Part shown: positions 56,439 through 63,590 of the stretch, piece after piece | Layout: every line of letters begins with the position of its first letter | Position numbering within the stretch: the stretch's first letter is position 1 | Source of the DNA: Demequina sediminis | GTDB lineage: Bacteria > Actinomycetota > Actinomycetes > Actinomycetales > Demequinaceae | Assembly: GCF_030296675.1 (NCBI RefSeq) | Contig: NZ_AP027736.1 | Coordinates: 2,108,001 to 2,172,000 of the forward strand | Direction of reading: 5' to 3' | DNA length: 64,000 nt | Notes under the pieces: model-generated | Told to the model about the DNA's origin: nothing | What the model saw: only the letters and a program-made list of their open reading frames with translations | Database searches by the model: none | Translations under genes and position numbers: made by a program

Positions 56439-57542
56439 TCAAACGCCTCCTAGAAAATCAGTAGTCGAGCCTCGTTCAAACACATCTCGACGGTCGTACG
56501 TTCCGAGGAGGATTTGGGGGTTGCTCCAACGCCCGGTCGCCAGGATTGCCCCGAGGTCAGTGCCGTTTGCTAGAGAGCGGGTAGCCATCGACGCCCGCAT
56601 GCTGTGAGAACTGACGCCCTCAGATGGGACGCCGGACTCTTCGCAGATGCGCCGCAGGATGTTGCTGACAGCGGGACCACTAATCGGCTCCGCCTTCACG
56701 TGCCCACCCCTGCGCACACGCGTGAAGATGTTCGTGTTTCCCATCTGCTCCTCAGTGAGGTCGAGCGCCTTCATCTGCACCTCACGCCAGTCAGCAAGCG
56801 CCTGGACCGGGCACTTGTGAGAGTGCATCTGTGACAGTCGCCCCACGGGAATCTGTACGGGGAGAGTGCTGGTTTTGCTCGCCCGAACAGTCAAGGCGAC
56901 CCCTCGGTTCTGAGCGTCCTCAGCAATATCCGACCAGGTAAGAGCCGTGATTTCAGCGCCGCGCAAGCCTGTGCCGACACCCAACAGGAACAGCGCCTTG
57001 TCGCGGACAGCCGTGTTGCCAGGGGTGGCGTTGAGGTGCTGGATGATGCGTCGCAGTTCGTGCTCGCTCCATGCGTGAGCCTGCTTCGGGCGAGTAGTGA
57101 GGTTGGCGCTCCTGCGGATACCGCGCATCACGTCCTGGATGACAGTCGAGTTGCGGATAGCGGTGACATCTTCATTGCGGGAGCGTGCGACGCGGAGGAT
57201 TGCGGCGTGGGTTTGCTCGATGGTCGCCACGGAGCGACCTGGACTACCGCCTTCCACGCGCGGGGGAGCCTCCCTCCATAGGTAGGAGAGGTATGCCGCG
57301 ATGACGCGCGGCTCGAATGTTGCGCTCTCGGAGCGACCTGTCGAGTTCAGCCAGGAGAGGTATGTGCGGAGCCTTGATTCGTAGGCGGCGATGGTGTTGG
57401 TCGCATAGCCGTCAGCCGTGACTCCGGCAACGCGCTCCTCTTCGGCGGTAGTGAGGGTTTCGAAGGTGACCACGGCGCTGTCCGCGTCAGTCGTCGCGAT
57501 TTCGAGTAGTTCTGCTTCCACGTCAACCCCCAAGCCGGTCAC
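56439..57542 (-). CDS. Second tyrosine recombinase (XerC/D-like)
   Basis: A 367-residue tyrosine recombinase. The SAM-like N-terminal domain has TIAAYESRLRTYLSWLNSTG. The catalytic Arg is in GVGTGLRGAEITAL, the HxxR box is SHSMRASMATRSL, Trp replaces the second His in ATGRWSNPQILL, and the Tyr is in LGTYDRRDV. It starts at GTG 57542. A six-codon ORF (ATG 57563 to the TGA that overlaps this GTG) with GAGGGG ahead of it may act as a coupled leader. It may resolve element dimers, invert DNA or mobilise the restriction locus, to which it is divergent. Confidence 0.85.
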   Translation of the reverse strand: MTGLGVDVEAELLEIATTDADSAVVTFETLTTAEEERVAGVTADGYATNTIAAYESRLRTYLSWLNSTGRSESATFEPRVIAAYLSYLWREAPPRVEGGSPGRSVATIEQTHAAILRVARSRNEDVTAIRNSTVIQDVMRGIRRSANLTTRPKQAHAWSEHELRRIIQHLNATPGNTAVRDKALFLLGVGTGLRGAEITALTWSDIAEDAQNRGVALTVRASKTSTLPVQIPVGRLSQMHSHKCPVQALADWREVQMKALDLTEEQMGNTNIFTRVRRGGHVKAEPISGPAVSNILRRICEESGVPSEGVSSHSMRASMATRSLANGTDLGAILATGRWSNPQILLGTYDRRDVFERGSTTDFLGGV

Positions 57543-57664
57543 GGCTCATAGATGCTCATAATCCCCTCTTACTGAGGGTTAAATGCGATAGTGCCAGCGA
57601 CCACTGACATTGCATCCAATAAGGCACTTACAGGTGGGTTATTGCTGTGAACGTCCGATTTCTC

Positions 57665-57755
57665 GGGACATGAACCCGGCGAGAGGGGTTCGAGAAAAAG
57701 GACACGGTTGTGGCGAGCCGGTTGGAAGCGATTCGCCAGAACCGTGTCCTTTTGG
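57665..57755. promoter_or_regulatory. Cluster of three GGACAC boxes between recombinase and restriction gene
   Basis: Three copies of the element-specific box: GGGACATGAACCCGGCGAG (57,665-57,683), AAAAAGGACACGGTTGTGG plus CGAGC (57,695-57,718) and its inverted partner TTCGCCAGAACCGTGTCCTT (57,732-57,751). The last two form a 20-bp-arm imperfect palindrome. It lies 35 bp before the endonuclease start and probably controls one or both divergent genes. Confidence 0.6.
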
Positions 57756-57789
57756 CTCCCTGTGAGCATCGGTCACTAGCGTGTGAGTC

Positions 57790-59142
57790 ATGCCCTTCGC
57801 CTTCATCACCGCTGACGGCGCGATTGAGTACCTGTCCGACTCCACGACCCGGCGGGAGATGCAGGACTCGCTCGGTGGGTTCCTCGGACGGCTCTACTCG
57901 GATGACCCTGAGAGTGATGACCGGCTCCACGGCTACTGCGACGACATCTTCACGTTCCGTGACGACCTCCCCGACATCAACGACCTCGCCAGCGAGATGT
58001 TTGGCGAGGAGATTCGCGGCGGCGTGGTCCTTGTGGGGCGCTTCGTTGAGGACGGAGCGCGTGACGAGCCGCTGAGTGAGGCACAGTGGCGGCGAGTGGA
58101 GCGCGCAGTGCGGGAGTCGTCGCCTGGTAGGGAACAGTTTCGCGTCCCTTTCGTGGTTCGCTCGAACCCGTCGCCACGCCGGATTATGTCCCCGGCTGAC
58201 ACCGGAGCCACTGGTTCGATGATTGCCGTGAGTACACCAGCGGCGGACCCGAACCTCGTAGCGCAAGAACTTCAACGGGCATCCCAGGTGCTCCAAGGGC
58301 TTGTGGGCGAGTCGATTGACGCCATCCAGGTCAACAGCCTCGACGCGGAAGAGGCTCCGTTCCTCGGGCAGATAGTGTCCAAGTTGTCACCCATGATTGG
58401 CAACCTGCTCGAAGCGCGCATCATCAAGGAACTCGATGACGAAGCGGGGCACGGCTTCACCTGGGAGCGCCAGGACCCAGGTTTCCCGGACGCGATTCTG
58501 CTCGATGAGTACGGCGTCAGCACTGAAGCGGGCTTCGAGGTCAAGGCTTGGTATGTCCACTCCACTGAACTCACCGGACGCTTCCGTGAGTCCGTGAACC
58601 TGCTGGCACCGCGCAACGTCAACCTGCTCGTCATCGCGTGGTCCATGAGCCACCTCGTGTACGGAACGCCCAAGATTCTCGGCGTCCTCACGACGCCAGG
58701 CGTAGATGTCGCTAGCGCGCGTGATAACCACTACTGGAACCCGCCCACCTACCTCACCGTCGAGCCGGGTGACACGACCTTGCGGACGCGGAACCTCCAA
58801 CAGTCGAACGTCAACGGCTACAGGCTTCAGGACAAGGCGGATGAAGCCGCCGCGTACGTCATCGGTCAGCCGGGTGCTTCAGCGCCGCCTCACAGCCCCG
58901 AGGCACAGGCTCTGGCGACGGACCTGATGGCTCGATTCCCGTACCGCCTCGACACGAACTTCGCGAAAATCGACCGTATCGACAACGCGGCTATCGAAAA
59001 GTTCAAGGCTCAGATGCTCGCGAGTCAGCACGCAGGGCGCACTGTGCAGGCGTGGACGCAGATTATCCGTGACCTCAACAGCACCGGACCCAAGTCCGAC
59101 AACGCCGCACGTATCCTCGAAGCCGTTTACAACTCCCTCTAG
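57790..59142 (+). CDS. Putative type II restriction endonuclease (PD-(D/E)xK)
   Basis: A 450-residue protein. The central part has FPDAILLDEYGVSTEAGFEV then KAWYV, that is PD at about 232-233 and ExK at about 250-252, a classic PD-(D/E)xK nuclease core. The convergent neighbour is a DNA methyltransferase whose stop overlaps it by four bases, which supports a restriction-modification pair. The N-terminal ~130 residues are acidic and of unknown role. It is controlled by the GGACAC palindrome upstream, while the methyltransferase has its own start. The recognition site is unknown. Confidence 0.75.
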   Translation: MPFAFITADGAIEYLSDSTTRREMQDSLGGFLGRLYSDDPESDDRLHGYCDDIFTFRDDLPDINDLASEMFGEEIRGGVVLVGRFVEDGARDEPLSEAQWRRVERAVRESSPGREQFRVPFVVRSNPSPRRIMSPADTGATGSMIAVSTPAADPNLVAQELQRASQVLQGLVGESIDAIQVNSLDAEEAPFLGQIVSKLSPMIGNLLEARIIKELDDEAGHGFTWERQDPGFPDAILLDEYGVSTEAGFEVKAWYVHSTELTGRFRESVNLLAPRNVNLLVIAWSMSHLVYGTPKILGVLTTPGVDVASARDNHYWNPPTYLTVEPGDTTLRTRNLQQSNVNGYRLQDKADEAAAYVIGQPGASAPPHSPEAQALATDLMARFPYRLDTNFAKIDRIDNAAIEKFKAQMLASQHAGRTVQAWTQIIRDLNSTGPKSDNAARILEAVYNSL

Positions 59143-60206
59143 GCGAACAGCGGCTCGCTCACAGCCTCAGCAAGGCGGTCAGCGGCGAGTTCAGCGAAGT
59201 GAGGGTTGGACTCGGCGGCGTAGGGCAGTCGTCCCAACTCACGCGCCGCTACGGACGCGGTGGCAAGCCCACCGAACGGCTCCCACACCACGTCGCCCTC
59301 GCTCGTTGACGCCTTGATAATGCGGCGCATGAGGTCCAGAGGCTTCTGGTTGAGGTGCGAGGCAGAGGTAGCGCTCGGGGTGTGCGTACGGGGTGCAGAG
59401 CGCACCATTGAACCCTTGTAGCGCTCCTTCGAGCGGAGTGCGGGACGGTCCCACACGTTCGTGACTCCGTGCTCGTGGTTCCACACAGAACGCAGTGAGC
59501 GCCACTCGTCAGCCGTGAGGGGAGCCTTGCCATCCAGCGAGTAGTACGGGCGTCCAGCGGGGTCGCCGTGCTCGTTGGCGTACGCCACCAACTTCTCCAT
59601 GACCTCGACAGGCGGGTAGTACCAAAGCCAGCCCTGGTCGAAGTACTTGCGCGTTGCGGCGTCCTTCACGCCACACGCGGCGTTCGCGAGGCGTGCGGGC
59701 ATTCCTGTCCGCTTCCACTCCTTGAGGAGCCACTCCTTCATGTGCACGATGTCGTCACCACCAGGGGTGAGAGGGAGGCGCGGCTCACGCGTGTAGAACG
59801 CGCACACCTCAGTGACGACCGGCATGCGTCGGATAGTTTTGCCGTTCACGTTGCCCGCGATGTGACCGATGCCCTTGTTCCAGATACCGGTGAACTCGTG
59901 CTTCCAGCCGTGCTTCACCAGGACCGGGTGAACGTTCGCCCAACCCACCTCGGTGTTCCAGAACCACAGCGTCGTGGCGAGCGTCGAACGCTTCGACCAC
60001 TCAGCGATGTGAGGCTCGTACCACTCACCGAGCGCCTCCGGGGTACGGGGGTCGCCAGGGAAGCCTCCTACGCCGTACGCGCCGTCGCTCACGATGCAGT
60101 TCGGAGTAGGGAACTCGGCGTACCCGTCGAGGGCGTCACCGGTAAAAATGTGGGCGTTGTTCACGTCGGTCAGCATGGTGAAGAGGGTATCTGTGAGCGC
60201 CGACAT
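59139..60206 (-). CDS. DNA methyltransferase (beta class, N4-cytosine or N6-adenine)
   Basis: A 355-residue methyltransferase starting at ATG 60206 with AGGGGTGA upstream. The catalytic motif IV reads IVSDGAYGVGGFPGD (about 38-52), a DGAY variant of DPPY. HLNQKPLDLMRRII (about 280-293) is motif X-like, and motif I, VVWEPFGGLATASVA, is near the C-terminus (about 306). The order IV then I marks the beta class. It should protect the site cut by the convergent endonuclease. Confidence 0.85.
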   Translation of the reverse strand: MSALTDTLFTMLTDVNNAHIFTGDALDGYAEFPTPNCIVSDGAYGVGGFPGDPRTPEALGEWYEPHIAEWSKRSTLATTLWFWNTEVGWANVHPVLVKHGWKHEFTGIWNKGIGHIAGNVNGKTIRRMPVVTEVCAFYTREPRLPLTPGGDDIVHMKEWLLKEWKRTGMPARLANAACGVKDAATRKYFDQGWLWYYPPVEVMEKLVAYANEHGDPAGRPYYSLDGKAPLTADEWRSLRSVWNHEHGVTNVWDRPALRSKERYKGSMVRSAPRTHTPSATSASHLNQKPLDLMRRIIKASTSEGDVVWEPFGGLATASVAARELGRLPYAAESNPHFAELAADRLAEAVSEPLFA

Positions 60207-60251
60207 CTCTGTATCACCCCTGGTTCTTGTGAGGGTCCGAAGCCGTGCCCG

Positions 60252-60305
60252 CACAGCGAGAAACCCCGTCGTAGTCCTATGACCTCGACGGGGTTCTTCG
60301 CTGTG
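60252..60305. terminator. Terminator after the lipoprotein gene
   Basis: Long arms, CACAGCGAGAAACCCCGTCG and CGACGGGGTTCTTCGCTGTG, pair with two mismatches around a 14-base loop, 40 bp after the 60,345 stop. It insulates the methyltransferase promoter. Confidence 0.8.
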
Positions 60306-60344
60306 GTGATGGATGTTCGGCTGTGGTCGTGCCCTTCACGGCGG

Positions 60345-60821
60345 TTAGAGGGAACTCTCGCTCTGCCACCCGATGCCGGGTGTGTTGACTAGGTAGATAT
60401 TCAGCGTGTCATCGCCTTCAGTACCGGTGTACGGGACCACGACCTTCGCTTCGGTAGCGCTCTCCTCTTCGACGGTCGCGGTGCCCCAGTAGAATTCTGC
60501 ACCCTGTTCCTGTACTGCACGGAACACGGCGGGCGGGGTATAGAACTCTGACCAGATGACGCTCTCGACGTTGCCTGCGCAGGTATCCGTGTCATCTATC
60601 CAATACGTAGCGACTTCCGTTGCTGACTCAATATCTGAGAGTCCACAGAGTGTGTCCCAATCGCCGTCCTGGATGGCTTTGACTGACGCTTCAGCCGCCG
60701 CCTCAGGGGTGTCATAACCTAAAGATGACGCCTCCACGCCGCCGCTACACGCGGACAGTGACAGGGTGAGGGTGGACGCGAGGGCTACCGCCCCCAGTTG
60801 TTTTAGGTGTTTCTTGTTCAT
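60345..60821 (-). CDS. Secreted lipoprotein, 158 residues
   Basis: Starts at ATG 60821 (MNKKHLKQLGAVALASTLTL) with a lipoprotein signal ending LSLSACSGG. The mature part, DTPEAAAEASVKAIQDGDWD and TLCGLSDIE through to the C-terminus, resembles small NTF2/DUF4878-like cone folds found in many Gram-positive lipoproteins; two cysteines may pair. It is the last gene of a three-gene exported-protein operon in an otherwise conjugative setting. It could be an entry-exclusion or surface factor; that is inference. Confidence 0.65.
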   Translation of the reverse strand: MNKKHLKQLGAVALASTLTLSLSACSGGVEASSLGYDTPEAAAEASVKAIQDGDWDTLCGLSDIESATEVATYWIDDTDTCAGNVESVIWSEFYTPPAVFRAVQEQGAEFYWGTATVEEESATEAKVVVPYTGTEGDDTLNIYLVNTPGIGWQSESSL

Positions 60822-60859
60822 GATGTTGCTCCTGTTCCATGTTGTGTTGTTGATGGCGC

Positions 60860-61975
60860 TCATTCGATGTCCGCCTCGATGGCTTCTTCTTCAGCGGCGC
60901 GCATCTGGGCACCGGCTTCAGTGGGGTTGATAGCGACAGAGGACTCACGTTCGCCTTCGGGTACGCCGTAGCCGAGGAACTCAGGGGCGACGCATACGCC
61001 AGTGTTCTGCGAGGCGTGCTCGACCCACTCCTGTGAGTCGGTGAACAGCGTCATTTCGAGTTGCTGAACGTTGCCCTCGGCGTCCACAGGAACGCGGATG
61101 AACTGCTGGTCCTCGGTGACGCGGATGTTCCATCCGTAGAGGCTGGTATTCACCCAGGTGCCCACTTGATACCAAAGCCCGAGCGCCCTGTGGTCGGCTG
61201 TGTAGTAGCCGGGTTCCATCTCTAGGAGTACCCAAACCGTGTCCTCTTCAGAATTGAAGTACTCGGTGCCCGTGAGCGGGTCGATGACACTGCGCACAAT
61301 CTCGGCGTTGTTCACGGTGCTCGTGTGGAGTTCACCGTCAGCAAGGCGTACGCCTTCGGTACTCGTCGGTCCTTCGAAGCCGGGGAGCGGTTCACTCTCG
61401 CCAATCTCGACCTCGGAACCAATTGGCGCGACTGTGCTGGTGTTCCACATGCGAACAGGTAGGTCGTTGGAGTCGAAGCCCTTCGCGTCGAACACGCTCA
61501 CTGGTGACGGTTGCACGCCGTCAGGGCGGAACATGGTGCCCGCACCAGTGAAATCCGCACGCTCGAAGGAAGCCTCGGAGGCGATGCTTGCTGTCACGCC
61601 GTCAGCGCCGTCCGTGAACTCGATATCGAGCGAGAGGTAGATTCCAGCCGTGGATACGGGGTAGAGAACGGGACCGACCGCGAGCGAGTCCGTCACGTAG
61701 TTCTCGCTATCGCGTACGTAGAAGGCGAGGCTTTGCGCCGGGGCAGGAGCGAGTTCGAGTTCGTTAGCGGCGGCGAACTCCTCAAGAGCCTCTTCAGCCT
61801 CAACAAGGAGCGCTTCAGCGTTGACGATGGTGCCCTCAGGGGTGTCCGTGGACAGGTCCAGTTCGGCGTCGGTAGCCGTGGCAGGTGAGCCAGAGAGGGC
61901 GAGAGTGCCGACGATTGTCAGCGCCACCACAGCGGCGAGCGCCCCTGTCGCAGGGAGAATTAGTTTCGTATTCAT
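60860..61975 (-). CDS. Secreted protein of unknown function, 371 residues
   Basis: It begins MNTKLILPATGALAAVVALT with a signal peptide or anchor helix to about residue 35. An acidic, helical stretch (IVNAEALLVEAEEALEEFAA) is followed by a beta-rich body containing FYVRDSENYVTDSLAVGPVL, EDTVWVLLEMEPGYYTADHR and LGLWYQVGTWVNTSLYGWNI. One cysteine (TGVCVAPEF) is seen. Its ATG overlaps the stop of the upstream gene (ATGA). No family recognised; an envelope or mating-surface role is plausible from context. Confidence 0.6.
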   Translation of the reverse strand: MNTKLILPATGALAAVVALTIVGTLALSGSPATATDAELDLSTDTPEGTIVNAEALLVEAEEALEEFAAANELELAPAPAQSLAFYVRDSENYVTDSLAVGPVLYPVSTAGIYLSLDIEFTDGADGVTASIASEASFERADFTGAGTMFRPDGVQPSPVSVFDAKGFDSNDLPVRMWNTSTVAPIGSEVEIGESEPLPGFEGPTSTEGVRLADGELHTSTVNNAEIVRSVIDPLTGTEYFNSEEDTVWVLLEMEPGYYTADHRALGLWYQVGTWVNTSLYGWNIRVTEDQQFIRVPVDAEGNVQQLEMTLFTDSQEWVEHASQNTGVCVAPEFLGYGVPEGERESSVAINPTEAGAQMRAAEEEAIEADIE

Positions 61976-62676
61976 CAGTTCTCACCGCCTACTGAAACGG
62001 AGCCAGCAGGAGCGTCAATCGTGATGGTCACACCACTGTCGAGTTCGATGACCACGCGCACGTCATCCGCTTCATCCCCGTTGAATGAGTCGGTTTGCCC
62101 GATTTCGATGTTGGGGATATCAGCACTTGGACCACCCGCTGAAGGCAGTCCTTCGCCTGTGCCGTTGATGGTGCCGCTATCCTTAACGTTAAGGTTCACA
62201 ATGTCGCCGCCAGAGTCGTCCACGCTGATGTGAGCGTTGCCGTCCGAGGACCAGTCCTTCGATGACTGCCAGATGGTGTCAACAGGTTCGTCCTGTGCGG
62301 TCGAGGAGGCGTCAAGGTTGCCGCCCTCGGAGCCGTGAGCGTTGGTGACAGAGTTGTAGATGGCGCGGGTTTCACCGGGGACTCCGCCCTCGTCCTCCGT
62401 GACGGGGACTATTTCGATGCTGTCGGCGGGAATATCAGCGGGCGAACTGCTTGCAGGGATGAGTCCCGAGTGAGCGGGAACGTCCACAGGAGCGTCCGCT
62501 TCAACGGAGTGGGCTTCACCGACGCTCCACGTCGGAGTGGGAGCGGGTTCAGAGATGGATGCGATGGCGGCGTCGTCCAAGTCAACGCTGTAGCCAACGG
62601 CTTGAGAGCAAACAAGCCCGGTGAGCGCGACGCCACCGATGATGGCGAGAGCCTTTCTTGCGATAGATGTGTTCAT
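61975..62676 (-). CDS. Secreted Asp/Ser-rich protein, 233 residues
   Basis: A signal peptide (RKALAIIGGVALTGLVCSQA) leads into a low-complexity acidic region rich in Pro, Ala, Ser and Asp, then a beta-strand repeat-like part (GNAHISVDDSGGDIVNLNVK, VRVVIELDSGVTITIDAPAG). It may form a surface stalk. It is the first gene of the exported-protein operon, behind promoter module copy 5, with GAAGGAA before ATG 62676. No family recognised. Confidence 0.6.
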   Translation of the reverse strand: MNTSIARKALAIIGGVALTGLVCSQAVGYSVDLDDAAIASISEPAPTPTWSVGEAHSVEADAPVDVPAHSGLIPASSSPADIPADSIEIVPVTEDEGGVPGETRAIYNSVTNAHGSEGGNLDASSTAQDEPVDTIWQSSKDWSSDGNAHISVDDSGGDIVNLNVKDSGTINGTGEGLPSAGGPSADIPNIEIGQTDSFNGDEADDVRVVIELDSGVTITIDAPAGSVSVGGEN

Positions 62677-62718
62677 AATGTTCCTTCGTTGTCATGCGCT
62701 TGCGCGCGGGTTCACGAA

Positions 62719-62834
62719 GGAATATCGGACGTTTCACTGTTGGCGCATCGGAATGGCTTCAATCGAACGGAGGAGGCGCGTAGTTCGTCCGCGATAGGGC
62801 GATGGCTACCTCGCCAGAGTGATGTCCTTTATGG
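62719..62834 (-). promoter_or_regulatory. Element promoter module copy 5
   Basis: Minus strand: AAAGGACATCACTCTGGCGA (about 62,811-62,830), CTATCGCGGACGA (62,785-62,797) and GAAACGTCCGATATTCC (62,719-62,735), 43 bp before ATG 62676. Confidence 0.6.
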
Positions 62835-62858
62835 AAGGGTTCGAAACCTCCCCGGACA

Positions 62859-62901
62859 GCACGAAGCCCCCGGTGTAACCGAGTCACCGGGGGCTTCGTG
62901 C
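62859..62901. terminator. Strong bidirectional terminator
   Basis: A perfect 17-bp stem, GCACGAAGCCCCCGGTG with CACCGGGGGCTTCGTGC, around a 9-base loop. It separates the exported-protein operon promoter from the origin-like region on the right and could end a short minus-strand RNA starting near 62,970. Confidence 0.85.
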
Positions 62902-63458
62902 CGACGTGATACCTAAAGGAACTTCTAACCATGTTAGCCCGACGTTGACCGCCTAAGAGGAGCGGTTGGCGTCACTAACATCTATCGGCAGAAATCTCCG
63001 TGCCGTTCAGTCGCCACCTGAGGCTCGGTCGCCATGCCCAGCCGCATATTCAAAAAACGCCATTTAAGCGCCTAGAAATTGCCGGGTGGTGTAAGTGGAC
63101 GCTCCGACCATTCTCGGGCGTTCTAGGGGTGTTCCTGCGCGTTTGAGTGGCATATGCGCCCGTTTCGCCGGGGTGCGGTGACGGGTGTGGCGCTGTTAAA
63201 GGCGGGTGGTGACACTTTTATGTCCCTCGCCGGGGCGGAACCGGGGGAGGTTAATACCGGTATGCGGTAAAGCCGTAGATGGGGAACCTTTGTAGTTCTT
63301 TGCTTTTGACTGAAGAGAGGTATCCCACTCTTTCAATAAGTCACCTTCATCTAACATCGCGCATCCGCTCGCGCACGCTGGCGTTGGAGGTTAATCCTGT
63401 TGTTTGTTTGTTGTTTTGTTTAATGCTTTGAAAGAAGAAGGAACGCGCCCGCGCGAGA
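62902..63458. other. Origin-like noncoding region left of the iterons
   Basis: It holds a hairpin ACCGCCTAAGAGGAGCGGT (about 62,948-62,966) next to a TGCCGATAGATG box on the minus strand (about 62,973-62,984). Further right there are long GC-rich and then AT-rich stretches, the last being TTGTTTGTTTGTTGTTTTGT (about 63,399-63,418), a possible unwinding element. No coding frame is convincing on either strand. Confidence 0.5.
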
Positions 63459-63459
63459 A

Positions 63460-63567
63460 CCGGAAGTGTGCTTCCGGTACGTACAGGAAGTACAGTTCCG
63501 GTACGTACCGGAACTGTACTTCACAGTAACCGGAAATGTGCTTCCGCCTACCCGGAAGTCCACTTCC
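63460..63567. repeat. Five ~23-bp palindromic iterons upstream of the Rep-like gene
   Basis: Each unit approximates CCGGAA-n-TGT-n-CTTCCGG. Unit centres are at about 63,468, 63,492, 63,515, 63,538 and 63,560, so they lie on nearly the same face of the helix. The first (CCGGAAGTGTGCTTCCGG) is a perfect palindrome; the others have one to three changes. The last unit ends 24 bp before ATG 63591. Such arrays bind plasmid initiator proteins and both start replication and repress the rep gene. Confidence 0.75.
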
Positions 63568-63590
63568 TCCATCCTGCCGATAGTAAAAGC

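Noticed and set aside
59568..60392. Plus-strand frame opposite the methyltransferase
   Set aside because: Antisense shadow of a gene with conserved methyltransferase motifs.
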